64,000 bases of DNA from Bradyrhizobium campsiandrae (GCF_014529705.1 NZ_JAANIH010000014.1:62001-126000), one strand, 5' to 3'; shown: positions 40,321 to 53,130, counted from the first letter of the stretch. Notes: generated by a model from the sequence alone, not told the origin. Translations and numbers: made by a program.

Positions 40321-41730
40321 TTAGCCCGAATAGTACATCTCGAACTCGACCGGGTGCGGGGTCATCTCGAAGCGGGCGACTTCTGTCATCTTCAGCTCGA
40401 TGTAAGCGTCGATGAAGTCGTCGTCGAACACGCCGCCGTTCTTGAGGAAGCCGCGGTCTTTGTCGAGGTTCTCCAGCGCTTCGCGGAGCGAACCGCAGAC
40501 GGTCGGGATCTGCTTCAACTCCTCCTTCGGCAGATCATAGAGATCCTTGTCCATCGCCGGACCCGGATCGATCTTGTTCTTGATGCCGTCGAGGCCGGCC
40601 ATCAGCATCGCGGCGAAGCCGAGATAGGGATTGGCCATCGGATCGGGGAAGCGCACCTCGACACGCTTGGCCTTCGGCGAAGCGGTGTAGGGGATGCGGC
40701 AGGAGGCCGAACGGTTGCGCGCGGAGTAGGCGAGCAGCACGGGGGCCTCATAGCCCGGGACCAGACGCTTGTAGGAATTGGTCGACGGGTTGGTGAAGGC
40801 GTTGATCGCCTTGGCGTGCTTGATGATGCCGCCGATGTAATGGAGGCAGGTCTCCGACAGGTCGGCATATTTGTTGCCGGCGAACACCGGCTTGCCGTCC
40901 TTCCAGATCGACTGGTGCACGTGCATGCCCGAGCCGTTGTCGCCATAAACAGGCTTCGGCATGAAGGTGGCGGTCTTGCCGTAGATGTGCGCGACCTGGT
41001 GGATGCAGTACTTGTAGATCTGCATGTGGTCGGCCATCAGCGTCAGCGTGTCGAACTTCATGCCGAGCTCGTGCTGGGCGGAAGCGACCTCGTGGTGATG
41101 CTTCTCGACCTTCACGCCCATCTTGGCCATGGCCCCGAGCATTTCGGAGCGCATGTCCTGCACGGAGTCCTGCGGCGGAACGGGGAAGTAGCCGCCCTTG
41201 GTGCGGACACGGTGGCCGAGATTGCCGCCTTCATATTCGGTGTCGGAATTGATCGGCAACTCCGAGGAATCGAGGCGGAAGCCGGTCTTGTAGGGATCGG
41301 ACGAATAGCGCACGTCGTCGAACACGAAGAACTCGGCTTCGGGGCCGACGAACACGCTGTCGCCGACGCCCATCGACTTCACCATGGCTTCCGCCTTCTT
41401 GGCGATGCCGCGGGGGTCGCGGTTGTAGGGCTCGCCGGTGGTCGGCTCGAGCACGTCGCAGGTGATGACCATGGTGGTTTCGGCGAAGAAGGGATCGATC
41501 GTCGCGGTCACCGGATCGGGCATCAGGCACATGTCGGACTCGTTGATCGCCTTCCAGCCGGCGATCGAGGAGCCGTCGAACATCGTTCCTTCGGCGAAAA
41601 TGTCCTCATCGATCATGCTGACGTCGAACGTGACGTGCTGCCACTTGCCGCGCGGATCGGTGAAGCGCAGGTCGACGTACTTGACGTCGTTGTCCTTGAT
41701 CGATTTCAGGACGTCTTTGGCGGTCTTCAT
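40321..41730 (-). CDS. glnA: Glutamine synthetase type I
   Basis: Ammonium-assimilating enzyme of 469 residues, forming glutamine from glutamate, ammonia and ATP as a dodecamer. Family signatures are [22 protein letters not shown] near residue 52, the ATP-site block [21 protein letters not shown] and the adenylylation Tyr in [10 protein letters not shown] near residue 399. It should therefore be reversibly adenylylated by GlnE under PII control. It follows glnB on the same strand after 150 bases, the standard glnB-glnA unit. The bidirectional terminator at 40268-40295 ends it. Confidence 0.97.
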   Translation of the reverse strand: MKTAKDVLKSIKDNDVKYVDLRFTDPRGKWQHVTFDVSMIDEDIFAEGTMFDGSSIAGWKAINESDMCLMPDPVTATIDPFFAETTMVITCDVLEPTTGEPYNRDPRGIAKKAEAMVKSMGVGDSVFVGPEAEFFVFDDVRYSSDPYKTGFRLDSSELPINSDTEYEGGNLGHRVRTKGGYFPVPPQDSVQDMRSEMLGAMAKMGVKVEKHHHEVASAQHELGMKFDTLTLMADHMQIYKYCIHQVAHIYGKTATFMPKPVYGDNGSGMHVHQSIWKDGKPVFAGNKYADLSETCLHYIGGIIKHAKAINAFTNPSTNSYKRLVPGYEAPVLLAYSARNRSASCRIPYTASPKAKRVEVRFPDPMANPYLGFAAMLMAGLDGIKNKIDPGPAMDKDLYDLPKEELKQIPTVCGSLREALENLDKDRGFLKNGGVFDDDFIDAYIELKMTEVARFEMTPHPVEFEMYYSG

Positions 41731-41880
41731 GCATACCCCTTATGGCTCTGCGGGTCGGTTTCCAGATGAGCAGATTCGTTCTCGCTTTCGGCGAGTTGGC
41801 GCAACCGCACAAACGAAATCAGGCCGCCGAAGCAGCCTTTTTTCTTTCAGAGTGTCGCAAGATTCGGGATAGCACCCGGC

Positions 41881-42597
<717 letters not shown>

Positions 42598-44097
42598 ATG
42601 GAAGTTCTAACCACCGCCGAGATGCAGCGAGCTGATCAACTCAGCATCACGGCCGGGACGCCCGGCTTCAAGCTGATGCTGAGCGCCGGCCAAGCCGTCG
42701 CGGAGGCCGCGAGCGCCCTGGTGGAGGAGGGGCCAATTCTGATCGTGGCCGGCCCCGGCAACAATGGCGGCGACGGTTTTGTCGCAGCCGCCGAGCTCGC
42801 CGCGCAAGGACGCGAGGTCTCGGTCATCCTGATGTGCGAGCGCGATCAGCTCCAGGGCGATGCGGCCTCCGCCGCGCGCGGCTGGAAGCACCCGGTGCTG
42901 CCGTTCAATCCGCAGGCGATCGGAAGGCCGGCGCTGATCATCGATGCGCTGTTCGGCGCGGGCCTCAGCCGCCCCGTCGACGGTGAGGCGCGCGAGATGA
43001 TCGAGGCGATCAACGCCAATGGCGCGCCCGTGCTCGCCGTCGATCTGCCCAGCGGCATCAACGGCACCAGCGCGGCGGTGATGGGCGCGGCGGTGGACGC
43101 AACCGAGACAGTGACCTTCTTCCGCAAGAAGCCCGCGCATCTCTTGCTGCCCGGCCGCATGCATTGCGGCCGCGTGCGCGTTGCCGACATCGGTATCGAC
43201 GCACAGGTGCTCGACGGAATCGTGCCCCGGACTTTCGAGAACGATCCGGACTTCTGGGGCACGGCTTTCCCGGTGCCCCGCATCGACGGACACAAATACG
43301 CACGCGGCCATGTGCTGGCGGTCTCGGGCGATGCCGCCGCGACCGGCGCTGCACGGCTGGCTGCCCGCGGGAGCTTGCGCGCCGGGGCGGGCCTGGTGAC
43401 GCTGGCCACTCCGCGCGATGCGCTGGCGATCAATGCGGGCGCACTCACCGCGGTGATGGTTCGGCCGGTCGACACGGCGATCGAGTTCGGCGCGCTGCTC
43501 GGCGACGCCAGATACAACACCTGCATGATCGGCCCCGGCGCCGGCATCGGCGAACGCACCTGCGACATGGTGCACACCGCGATCGCGGCGCGGCGCCATG
43601 TCGTGCTCGACGCGGACGCGCTGACGAGCTTTGCCGCAAAACCCGAGCGGCTGTTCGAATCGATCAAATCATCGCCTGAAGCACAGGTGGTGTTGACGCC
43701 GCATGAGGGCGAGTTTCCGCGCCTGTTCTCCGACCTCAGCAACAAAAATCCGGGCCGTTCGAAGCTGGAGCGCGTGCGCGCCGCCGCCGAACGCTCGGGC
43801 GCCGTCGTGCTCTTGAAAGGCCCTGACACCACGATCGCCGCTCCCGACGGCCGCGCAACCATCGCCGCCAACGCGCCGCCCTGGCTGGCCAGCGCCGGCG
43901 CCGGCGACGTGCTCGCCGGCATCATCGCAGGCCTCCTGGCGCAAGGCGTGCCGGCATTCGAAGCCGCCAGTATCGGCGTCTGGATGCACGGCGAGGCGGC
44001 AAGCGAAGCAGGCCCCGGCCTGATTGCCGAAGATCTCACCGAGACGCTCCCGGCGGTGCACCGCCGGATCTACAACGCGCTCGGGATCGAGTACTGA
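42598..44097 (+). CDS. nnr: Bifunctional NAD(P)H-hydrate epimerase / ADP-dependent NAD(P)H-hydrate dehydratase
   Basis: Metabolite-repair enzyme of 499 residues that returns damaged hydrated NAD(P)H to NAD(P)H. The N-terminal YjeF domain (epimerase) has IVAGPGNNGGDGFVAAAEL near residue 50 and VDLPSGINGT near 147. The C-terminal ribokinase-like dehydratase domain has GHKYARGHVLAVSGD, VVLTPHEGEFPRLF and the ATP/ADP-site SAGAGDVLAGIIAGLL near residue 433. The start is the ATG at 42598, after AGAGAAG. The next gene (GNAT) overlaps its stop by one base (TGATG), so they form an operon. Confidence 0.93.
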   Translation: MEVLTTAEMQRADQLSITAGTPGFKLMLSAGQAVAEAASALVEEGPILIVAGPGNNGGDGFVAAAELAAQGREVSVILMCERDQLQGDAASAARGWKHPVLPFNPQAIGRPALIIDALFGAGLSRPVDGEAREMIEAINANGAPVLAVDLPSGINGTSAAVMGAAVDATETVTFFRKKPAHLLLPGRMHCGRVRVADIGIDAQVLDGIVPRTFENDPDFWGTAFPVPRIDGHKYARGHVLAVSGDAAATGAARLAARGSLRAGAGLVTLATPRDALAINAGALTAVMVRPVDTAIEFGALLGDARYNTCMIGPGAGIGERTCDMVHTAIAARRHVVLDADALTSFAAKPERLFESIKSSPEAQVVLTPHEGEFPRLFSDLSNKNPGRSKLERVRAAAERSGAVVLLKGPDTTIAAPDGRATIAANAPPWLASAGAGDVLAGIIAGLLAQGVPAFEAASIGVWMHGEAASEAGPGLIAEDLTETLPAVHRRIYNALGIEY

Positions 44098-44540
44098 TGC
44101 TGCGGCTGCTCGCGCTCACCGACATGAGCGCTGCGGCGCACATCCATCGGCTCGCATTCGATCAGGCCATGCCATGGCTCGCCGGGCTGCATACGCCGGA
44201 CGAGGACTGCTGGTTCTATTCCGAGCGCATCTTCCCGACATGTCGGGTGTGGGGACATTTCGACGGCGATGAGCTCTGCGGGATCATCGCCTTCCAAGCG
44301 GGCTGGATCGAACAGCTCTACGTCCACCCGGCCGCGCACGGCCGCGGTGTTGGCACAGAACTCCTCAACATTGCCAAAGCCGCCAGCGACCGGCTGGAGC
44401 TTTGGACCTTCCAGCGCAACGCGCCGGCCCGGCGCTTCTACGAAGCGCGCGGATTTACACCGGCCGAGCAGACCGACGGAGCGCGCAACGAGGAGAAGGA
44501 GCCCGACTTGCGCTACGTCTGGGCGCGCGCAGGCCGGTAG
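44097..44540 (+). CDS. GNAT family N-acetyltransferase
   Basis: A 147-residue acetyltransferase. The acetyl-CoA pyrophosphate loop is VHPAAHGRGVGTELL near residues 78-92, followed by FQRNAPARRFYEARGFTP, the usual C-terminal strand and Tyr. Its ATG overlaps the stop of the NAD(P)HX repair gene, so translation is coupled. The acceptor is unknown. Its stop lies one base before that of the convergent multicopper-oxidase-like gene. Confidence 0.87.
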   Translation: MLRLLALTDMSAAAHIHRLAFDQAMPWLAGLHTPDEDCWFYSERIFPTCRVWGHFDGDELCGIIAFQAGWIEQLYVHPAAHGRGVGTELLNIAKAASDRLELWTFQRNAPARRFYEARGFTPAEQTDGARNEEKEPDLRYVWARAGR

Positions 44541-44541
44541 T

Positions 44542-45855
44542 TCACACCACCCCATACCATCGCACCAGCCGCGGCGCGGCCCAGTCCGTCACGACGGATT
44601 CCATCAGCCATCGTCCCGGCGAGGTCGCAGCGAAGGCGATGCGCTCGGTCTGGCCGGGCTCGATGGCGAGGGTGTCGAGCCAGTACGGCTTCCAGCCGTC
44701 GTCGAGCCGGTCGAGCAGGCGAAAATGATGGCCATGAAGGTGGAAGATGGTGGTGACCGGGGCAGGGTTCTTCAACGCCAGCACGACGGTCCGGCCGGCC
44801 TTGGCGCGGAAGGCGGGGGCGGAGGCGGTGGAGAAGTTTGCGGTCCGCGCCCAGCCGGCCTCGGTCGCGTCGAGCGCGACATCGAACCGCAGGGCGCTTT
44901 TCAGGTCGAGCTTTTCGGGGAGACCATTCGAGGGGAGGGCTTGTGGCGGGCGAAGCGGTGCGCGCTCGATCTTGCCGGAAACCGCAAGGCGTCCGAGCGG
45001 GCGCGCCGCCTTGCCATCGTGCAGCACGAATGTGGCCGATGTGGCCGCATCCACGAAGGCGTCGGCGCGCGCACCGGGGGCCAGGACCAGCGCGCCGTTG
45101 CGGGCCGGGAACGGCTCGGCCGGCTGTCCGTCCAGGGCCATTACCCGGACTTCGTGGCTTTCCAATTTAGCTGCCAATACAGAGCGTTGTGAGCCGTTGA
45201 TGAAGCGCAATCGAAGCCGTTCGCCGGCGGAAGCTGACAGTTCGAATGAAGTCTGCCCGTTCAGCGTATAAAGCGGGCTCGTGCCTTCTGCGGGACGGCC
45301 TGGCGGAAGCGCGCTCCCGTCCGGTCGCAGGCGCCATTCCTCGATCAGCAGCACCTCGTCACGATCGACGCTGGCCGGATTGGTCTCCGTCGCGATGACC
45401 GGGAGCGCGCGCGCCGGCTGGCTCAGGCGGTCCTCAAAGAGCCGAAAGTTGGCCAGCAAGGTTCCCGCATTTGGCATTGAAACAATTGATGTTTCTGTCG
45501 AGTCTGGGGCGGCGGGGGCGCGGCCTCCCAGCGGGTCGGGCAAAGCTGCGCCATCAAGGCCATACCAGACCGGCGCGAGCGGCACAGGCAGGTCGTTTCT
45601 GAAAACCAGTTCGCAGCGGTCCCCGCGCTTGAAACGCACATTCCCGATATGGCTTGCGGCGGCCAGCTCCCAAATTGGTGTAGCCGGCTGCCCCGGCCTC
45701 AGAGCCAAAGTGGTCGGTCGTGCCTGAAGCAGGGCCTGCGCGGTGGGAAGCGGGCTTGCGCCGCCCGCGATCATCCCGGCGGCCGAAGCGCTGAAGGATG
45801 CTCCCAGGCCGGCCAAAACCTCGCGCCGAGACAGATCCGAAATCCGCGGTTTCAT
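44542..45855 (-). CDS. Multicopper oxidase-like Tat-exported protein with degenerate copper sites
   Basis: A 437-residue periplasmic protein with three cupredoxin domains. The Tat motif SRREVLAGLG lies near residue 9, followed by a hydrophobic h-region. In active enzymes the first copper block reads HWHG; here it is VWYGLDG. The third block HLHGHHF is retained near residue 365. The last block, which should hold HCHxxxH with the type-1 copper Cys, reads RWLMESVVTDW, so the Cys and the His are missing. It resembles FtsP/SufI, a copper-less relative that stabilises the divisome. Oxidase activity is unlikely. It is convergent with the GNAT gene. Confidence 0.82.
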   Translation of the reverse strand: MKPRISDLSRREVLAGLGASFSASAAGMIAGGASPLPTAQALLQARPTTLALRPGQPATPIWELAAASHIGNVRFKRGDRCELVFRNDLPVPLAPVWYGLDGAALPDPLGGRAPAAPDSTETSIVSMPNAGTLLANFRLFEDRLSQPARALPVIATETNPASVDRDEVLLIEEWRLRPDGSALPPGRPAEGTSPLYTLNGQTSFELSASAGERLRLRFINGSQRSVLAAKLESHEVRVMALDGQPAEPFPARNGALVLAPGARADAFVDAATSATFVLHDGKAARPLGRLAVSGKIERAPLRPPQALPSNGLPEKLDLKSALRFDVALDATEAGWARTANFSTASAPAFRAKAGRTVVLALKNPAPVTTIFHLHGHHFRLLDRLDDGWKPYWLDTLAIEPGQTERIAFAATSPGRWLMESVVTDWAAPRLVRWYGVV

Positions 45856-46009
45856 GGCCCGATCCGGACCATGCCGCGCTGGATAAGTCCAGCCATCATG
45901 CCTACTTGAAGCCTGCCTCGATCAGGCCATTTTTTTGCTGCGAACAGTCGGGCACATGCTATAAGCCCGGCCGCCCGCGGCATCGCGGCCGGTCTAGATG
46001 CAAATTCAC

Positions 46010-46094
46010 GCGGGCGTGGCGGAACTGGTAGACGCGCTGGATTTAGGTTCCAGTGACGAAAGTTGTGGGGGTTCGAGTCCCTCCGCCCGCACCA
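46010..46094 (+). tRNA. tRNA-Leu (anticodon UAG)
   Basis: Acceptor arms GCGGGCG (46010-46016) and CGCCCGC (46084-46090) pair fully, and ACCA is encoded at 46091-46094. The anticodon loop TTTAGGT gives UAG. The long variable arm (about 15 bases around TGACGAAAGTTG) is typical of class II tRNA-Leu. The T-arm GGTTCGAGTCC is intact. It stands alone, 178 bases before trigger factor. Confidence 0.96.
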
Positions 46095-46272
46095 AGCGCT
46101 TATCGCGTTTGCACGGATTACGAGGGCCTGCTCCTCGCGGATGGTCGTCCGCCTGAAGCCGGGCTCGATGAACCACCGGCGTCGAGGTGTTTTGCCTCGC
46201 GCCGGATCGATTAATGACAGCGTCCCGACGCGGAGAGCGTGCCGGGACCGAACGAGAAGAAGATTGGACGCC

Positions 46273-47631
46273 ATGCAGGTCACAGAAACCCTCTCGGAAG
46301 GTTTGAAGCACGAGTTCAAGATCAGCGTTCCCGCGTCTGATCTCGACGCAAAAGCTGGCGCCAAGCTCGTCGACCTCAAGGACAAGGTGCGCCTCAACGG
46401 CTTCCGTCCCGGCAAGGTGCCGGTCACGCACCTCAAGAAGGTCTATGGCCGCTCGGTGATGGCCGAGACGATCGATCAGACCATCCGCGACACCAACACC
46501 CAGCTCTTCACCGAGCGCGGCTTCAAGCTCGCAACCGAGCCGAAGATCACCATGCCGACCGAGCAGGCCGAGGTCGAGGAACTCCTCACCGGCAAGACCG
46601 ATCTGACCTACACGGTCGCGATCGAGGTGGTTCCCGCGATCGCGCTCGCCGATTTCAAGACCTTCCAGGTCGAGAAGCCGGTTGCCGACGTTTCCGATTC
46701 GGATGTCGACGAGGCGATCAAGCGCATCGCCGACACCAACCGCGGCTACGCCGCCAAGGGTGAGGGCGCGAAGGCCGCCTCCGGCGACCGCGTCACCATC
46801 AGCTTCAAGGGCACCATCAACGGTGAAGCCTTTGAGGGCGGCACCGGTGAAGGCATTCAAGTCGTGATCGGCTCGAACACCTTCATCCCCGGTTTCGAGG
46901 AGCAGCTCATCGGCATTGGCGCGAACGAGACGCGCACGCTGAAGGTCTCCTTCCCCAAGAACTACATGAGCGAGAAGCTCGCCGGCCAGCCGGCCGAGTT
47001 CGAGACCACCGCGACGCTGATCGAGGCGCCGCAGGATATCGCCATCGACGACGAGTTCGCCAAGACGCTCGGCCTGGAATCGCTCGACAAGCTCAAGGAA
47101 GCCGCGCGCGAGCGTCTGGTTGCCGAGTACGCCGGTGCGACGCGCCAGCGCGTCAAGCGTGCGCTGCTCGACCGCCTCGACGAGGCGCATCGGTTCGAGG
47201 CGCCGCCCTCGCTCGTCGACGAGGAGTTCAATCTGATGTGGAACTCGGTCAAGGCCGAGATGGATTCCGCCGGCAAGACCTTTGCCGACGAGGATACCAC
47301 CGAGGACAAGGCCAAGGAGGAGTACCGCAAGATCGCCGATCGCCGCGTGCGTCTCGGCCTCGTGCTGTCCGAGATCGGCGAGAAGAACAAGATCACCGTG
47401 ACCGACGACGAAGTCGGCCGCGCCGTGATCGAGCGCGCGCGCCAGATGCCGGGCCGCGAGAAGGAGGTCTGGGACTATTACCGCAACAACGCTCAGGCGC
47501 TGGCCCAGCTTCGTGCACCAATCTATGAGGACAAGGTCGTCGACTTCATCCTCGAACTCGCCAACGTGACCGAGAAGAAGGTCTCGCGCGAGGACCTCTA
47601 CAAGGATGACGAGGAAAAGACTGCGGCCTGA
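46273..47631 (+). CDS. tig: Trigger factor (ribosome-associated chaperone)
   Basis: Folding chaperone and peptidyl-prolyl isomerase of 452 residues that docks on ribosomal protein L23. The N-terminal ribosome-binding domain has GFRPGKVP near residue 46. The FKBP domain (about 160-245) has [20 protein letters not shown] and [10 protein letters not shown]. The helical C-terminal domain cradles nascent chains. The start is the ATG of MQVTETL, as in the family. The open frame continues upstream through the tRNA region by chance only. It precedes clpP-clpX-lon in the usual alphaproteobacterial order and has its own terminator. Confidence 0.96.
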   Translation: MQVTETLSEGLKHEFKISVPASDLDAKAGAKLVDLKDKVRLNGFRPGKVPVTHLKKVYGRSVMAETIDQTIRDTNTQLFTERGFKLATEPKITMPTEQAEVEELLTGKTDLTYTVAIEVVPAIALADFKTFQVEKPVADVSDSDVDEAIKRIADTNRGYAAKGEGAKAASGDRVTISFKGTINGEAFEGGTGEGIQVVIGSNTFIPGFEEQLIGIGANETRTLKVSFPKNYMSEKLAGQPAEFETTATLIEAPQDIAIDDEFAKTLGLESLDKLKEAARERLVAEYAGATRQRVKRALLDRLDEAHRFEAPPSLVDEEFNLMWNSVKAEMDSAGKTFADEDTTEDKAKEEYRKIADRRVRLGLVLSEIGEKNKITVTDDEVGRAVIERARQMPGREKEVWDYYRNNAQALAQLRAPIYEDKVVDFILELANVTEKKVSREDLYKDDEEKTAA

Positions 47632-47686
47632 AGGCCTTGAGCGGCTCTTTTGAGAAAGCCTTCTATTAAGGATGATCGGCGGAAGC

Positions 47687-47719
47687 GCCCAGCTAGCCAG
47701 ATGGCCGGCTGGGCCTTTT
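47687..47719 (+). terminator. Rho-independent terminator of tig
   Basis: GCCCAGC (47687-47693) and GCTGGGC (47708-47714) pair around a loop with a second small GCC/GGC stem, then CTTTTT follows. Confidence 0.82.
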
Positions 47720-47781
47720 TGCAAGAATCAGCTTCAAGTGCCGCAAAGGATCCGGTCGATTAAGCCTTAATTCGGTCCGCA

Positions 47782-47810
47782 CTTGTCTGGCGCGAATTGG
47801 GCTATATCTG
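47782..47810 (+). promoter_or_regulatory. RpoH (sigma-32)-like heat-shock promoter of clpP
   Basis: CTTG (47782-47785), 16 bases, then CTATATCTG (47802-47810). This matches the alphaproteobacterial RpoH pattern CTTG-N(16-18)-YTATNTNNG at every defined position. It lies about 150 bases before the clpP ATG. Heat-shock control of ClpP is well established, and the site assignment is by consensus. Confidence 0.5.
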
Positions 47811-47890
47811 TCGGTACCTACGCGTTCTACCTCTACCAACTTCCTGCATCACGGGACGTCCATCGGCCTTCCGGCACATCCAGTCCGACT

Positions 47891-47929
47891 GGCAGCCAAG
47901 ACTGCAGCCAGGATACTGGAGCCAGGACT
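47891..47929 (+). repeat. Three imperfect tandem repeats in the clpP leader
   Basis: GGCAGCCAAGACT (47891-47903), GCAGCCAGGATACT (47904-47917) and GGAGCCAGGACT (47918-47929) follow each other directly, 12-14 bases each. They lie between the predicted promoter and the clpP ribosome binding site and would be in the 5' untranslated RNA. Confidence 0.55.
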
Positions 47930-47962
47930 GGCGATGTCCGCCTCTAAAACCCTAGGTGACTC

Positions 47963-48598
47963 ATGCGCGATCCGGTTGAAACCTACATGAACCTCGTGCC
48001 CATGGTGGTCGAGCAGACCAACCGTGGCGAGCGCGCCTACGACATTTTCTCGCGCCTTCTGAAAGAGCGCATCATCTTCGTGACCGGACCGGTCGAGGAC
48101 GGCATGTCGACGCTGATCGTCGCGCAGCTGTTGTTCCTCGAGGCGGAAAATCCGAAGAAGGAAATCTCGATGTACATCAACTCGCCGGGCGGCGTGGTGA
48201 CGTCGGGCCTTGCGATCTACGACACCATGCAGTTCATCCGCCCGCCGGTCTCGACCCTGTGCACGGGCCAGGCCGCCTCGATGGGCTCGCTGCTGCTCGC
48301 TGCCGGCGAGAAGGACATGCGCTTCTCGCTGCCGAACGCACGCATCATGGTGCACCAGCCCTCCGGCGGCTTCCAGGGCCAGGCCACCGACATCATGCTG
48401 CACGCTCAGGAAATCCTGAACCTGAAGAAGCGGCTCAACGAGATCTACGTGAAGCACACCGGCCAGACCTACAAGTCGATCGAGGATGCGTTGGAACGCG
48501 ACAAGTTCCTGACCGCCAACGACGCCAAGGAGTTCGGCCTGGTCGACAAGGTCATCGACAAGCGCGCCGAAGAGGCCGCGCCCACGAAGACCCCGTAG
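47963..48598 (+). CDS. clpP: ATP-dependent Clp protease proteolytic subunit
   Basis: Serine peptidase of 211 residues forming the double-heptamer barrel that degrades proteins unfolded by ClpX or ClpA. The catalytic Ser is in TGQAASMGS (Ser106), the His in [10 protein letters not shown], and the acid is within the [21 protein letters not shown] region (Asp). [12 protein letters not shown] is the oxyanion segment. It is followed by clpX on the same strand. An RpoH-like promoter is upstream. It is cytoplasmic; in alphaproteobacteria it is needed for cell-cycle regulator turnover. Confidence 0.97.
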   Translation: MRDPVETYMNLVPMVVEQTNRGERAYDIFSRLLKERIIFVTGPVEDGMSTLIVAQLLFLEAENPKKEISMYINSPGGVVTSGLAIYDTMQFIRPPVSTLCTGQAASMGSLLLAAGEKDMRFSLPNARIMVHQPSGGFQGQATDIMLHAQEILNLKKRLNEIYVKHTGQTYKSIEDALERDKFLTANDAKEFGLVDKVIDKRAEEAAPTKTP

Positions 48599-49045
48599 CA
48601 TTACCGGGAGTGCAACGTTGATCCCCGGAATGAGCGGGGATGACGCAACACGGCGTTCACGTTAAGGACGCCTCGCGAGGGCGCAAAAAGCAGGTTTGCG
48701 CCCTGCGGCAGGCAGAAAGTTCCGCTTTCGTGCTTGTTTTTCGTGGCAATCCAGCAACGGCGGCGTGATTTCGATCACTTCGCCCGTGCCAAGACCGCAA
48801 ATCACGGTATTGTCACGGGTAGCCGTCGACCCCCGATTAGCGAATTCTTGATAGTCGGGTGACAGCATGGTTGGCTACGAATGATGGGCTATGATCGCGG
48901 AGAATCGAGTGACCGTGATTCGCACGGGATGTAACGCGTAGGGTCTTTTTTGGTACGGAATTTGCTCTATTTGAATCCCTTGCCCGTTAACGTTTCGGCA
49001 TGGGACGATCGAGCGGACGGGATCGAACCGCGGACGGAGACATGA
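48599..49045. other. Intergenic region between clpP and clpX
   Basis: About 450 bases. GGGCGCAAA (48679-48687) and TTTGCGCCC (48695-48703) form a perfect 9-base hairpin with a 7-base loop and no T-run, perhaps an mRNA-end structure of clpP. The stretch before clpX (48940-49000) is comparatively AT-rich and probably holds a separate clpX promoter. A short minus-strand frame at 48662-48868 has no ribosome binding site or family feature. Confidence 0.45.
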
Positions 49046-50317
49046 ATGAGTAAGGTCGGCACGAGCGACTCCAAGAACACGCTATATTGCTCGTTCTGCG
49101 GCAAGAGCCAGCACGAAGTCCGCAAACTGATCGCGGGTCCCACGGTCTTCATCTGCGACGAGTGCGTCGAGCTCTGCATGGACATCATCCGTGAGGAGAA
49201 CAAGTCCTCGCTGGTGAAGTCGCGTGACGGTATTCCGACGCCGAAGGAAATCTGCAAGGTCCTGGACGATTACGTCATCGGCCAGAGCCATGCGAAGAAG
49301 GTCCTGTCGGTCGCGGTGCACAATCACTACAAGCGCCTCAACCACCAGACCAAGCACAACGACGTCGAGCTCGCGAAGTCGAACATCCTGCTGATCGGTC
49401 CGACCGGTTCGGGCAAGACGCTGCTCGCGCAGACGCTCGCCCGTATCCTGGACGTGCCGTTCACGATGGCGGATGCGACCACGCTGACCGAAGCCGGCTA
49501 TGTCGGCGAGGACGTCGAGAACATCATCCTGAAGCTGCTCCAGGCCGCCGACTACAATGTCGAGCGCGCCCAGCGCGGCATTGTCTACATCGACGAAATC
49601 GACAAGATCAGTCGCAAGTCCGACAATCCCTCGATCACCCGCGACGTGTCGGGCGAGGGCGTGCAGCAGGCGCTGCTGAAGATCATGGAAGGCACGGTGG
49701 CTTCGGTCCCGCCGCAGGGCGGCCGCAAGCATCCGCAGCAGGAGTTCCTGCAGGTGGATACCACCAACATCCTGTTCATCTGCGGCGGTGCGTTCGCTGG
49801 CCTCGAGAAGATCATCTCGGCGCGCGGCCGGTCGACCTCGATCGGGTTCGCGGCCCAGGTGATGGCGCCGGAAGACCGCCGGACCGGCGAGATCTTCCGT
49901 CACGTCGAGCCTGAGGACCTTCTGAAGTACGGCCTGATCCCCGAATTCGTCGGCCGTCTGCCTGTCGTGGCGACGCTCGAGGATCTCGACGAGACCTCAC
50001 TGAAGAAGATCCTGACCGAGCCGAAGAACGCGCTGGTGAAACAGTACCAGCGGCTGTTCGAGATGGAGAACATCGAGCTGACCTTCGCCGACGAGGCGCT
50101 TGGCGCGGTGGCCCGCAAGGCGATCGAGCGCAAGACCGGCGCGCGTGGTCTGCGTTCGATCCTCGAAGCGATCCTGCTCGAGACCATGTTCGACCTGCCG
50201 GGCCTGGAAGGTGTGGAAGAAGTCGTGATCTCCCGCGAAGTCGTGGAAGGCACGGCCCGTCCGCTCTACATCTACGCCGATCGGACCGATCGCGCCGTCG
50301 AGAATGCCAGCGCCTGA
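49046..50317 (+). CDS. clpX: ATP-dependent Clp protease ATP-binding subunit ClpX
   Basis: AAA+ unfoldase of 423 residues that recognises tagged substrates and feeds them to ClpP. The N-terminal zinc-binding domain has CSFCGKSQ near residue 14 and CDECVELC near 36-43. Walker A GPTGSGKT is at residues 118-125, Walker B is in [10 protein letters not shown], and the arginine-rich [10 protein letters not shown] sensor-2 lies near residue 355. The IGF-type ClpP contact loop reads TSIGFAAQV. It lies between clpP and lon. Confidence 0.97.
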   Translation: MSKVGTSDSKNTLYCSFCGKSQHEVRKLIAGPTVFICDECVELCMDIIREENKSSLVKSRDGIPTPKEICKVLDDYVIGQSHAKKVLSVAVHNHYKRLNHQTKHNDVELAKSNILLIGPTGSGKTLLAQTLARILDVPFTMADATTLTEAGYVGEDVENIILKLLQAADYNVERAQRGIVYIDEIDKISRKSDNPSITRDVSGEGVQQALLKIMEGTVASVPPQGGRKHPQQEFLQVDTTNILFICGGAFAGLEKIISARGRSTSIGFAAQVMAPEDRRTGEIFRHVEPEDLLKYGLIPEFVGRLPVVATLEDLDETSLKKILTEPKNALVKQYQRLFEMENIELTFADEALGAVARKAIERKTGARGLRSILEAILLETMFDLPGLEGVEEVVISREVVEGTARPLYIYADRTDRAVENASA

Positions 50318-50358
50318 TTTCCCGGCGCTGGAACGCTTCCTATCGTCTTGATCGTTGC

Positions 50359-50384
50359 GGCTGCGGAAGATGTATTCCGCAGCC
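50359..50384 (+). other. Perfect hairpin downstream of clpX
   Basis: GGCTGCGGAA (50359-50368) and TTCCGCAGCC (50375-50384) pair perfectly across a 6-base loop. No T-run follows. It may protect the clpX mRNA end or pause RNA polymerase before the terminator at 50413. Confidence 0.5.
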
Positions 50385-50412
50385 GGATTGCGTCGCTTGC
50401 CCACGTGCGTAA

Positions 50413-50434
50413 GCGCCTGATGGCGCGTGTTTTT
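50413..50434 (+). terminator. Short terminator between clpX and lon
   Basis: GCGCC (50413-50417) and GGCGC (50422-50426) pair around TGAT, then GTGTTTTTC follows. Outer bases CGTGCG/CGTG weakly extend it. The lon promoter begins within 10 bases of the T-run. Confidence 0.55.
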
Positions 50435-50440
50435 CAATGA

Positions 50441-50473
50441 CTTGACACCCCCCCTGTCGATAGCCACCTAATG
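50441..50473 (+). promoter_or_regulatory. Promoter region of lon
   Basis: A perfect -35 box TTGACA (50442-50447), within CTTGACA, is followed about 20 bases later by CCTAATG as the best -10 candidate. The CTTG start is also compatible with RpoH, but the -10 fits neither class well. It lies 166 bases before the lon ATG, leaving a long leader. Confidence 0.45.
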
Positions 50474-50638
50474 TCGGCGGCGAGCGAGAATTCCGTTCAA
50501 GATTCGCCTCAGTTCCGATCCGGCAAGCCCGGTCCAACCTTTCAATGGTAGGCCGGTTTTGTGGATCACCTCGGCACCTTGTGGCGGTTGCGCACCACGC
50601 GGATCGCGTGCGAGGGGGCAAAGCAAAAGGAAAAGGCC

Positions 50639-53062
<2,424 letters not shown>

Positions 53063-53086
53063 GATCGCAGCTTGAAAAGATGATAG

Positions 53087-53111
53087 AACGGCGCCTTCGG
53101 GCGCCGTTTTT
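53087..53111 (+). terminator. Rho-independent terminator of lon
   Basis: AACGGCGCC (53087-53095) and GGCGCCGTT (53100-53108) pair around TTCG, a stable tetraloop, followed by TTTTTG. Confidence 0.93.
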
Positions 53112-53130
53112 GTTTTGGGAAGGGGACGCG

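Larger units (their letters stand above)
47632..47962. other. Intergenic region between tig and clpP
   Basis: About 330 bases. In order it holds the tig terminator (47687-47719), an RpoH-like promoter (47782-47810), and three imperfect tandem copies of a short GCCAGGACT-type unit (47891-47929) in the clpP leader. No gene is seen. Confidence 0.6.

Noticed and set aside
45911..45937. Plus-strand GCCTG/CAGGC hairpin followed by seven Ts
   Set aside because: The stem has only five pairs, and no plus-strand gene lies upstream that needs a terminator. Probably chance, although transcription from the GNAT operon cannot be excluded.
46063..46272. Upstream extension of trigger factor into the tRNA-Leu gene
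   Set aside because: The frame is open by chance. The trigger factor family begins at MQVTETL (46273), and the upstream part encodes tRNA sequence.
48662..48868. 68-codon minus-strand frame between clpP and clpX
   Set aside because: No ribosome binding site, no hydrophobic or conserved segment, and it spans a perfect non-coding hairpin.
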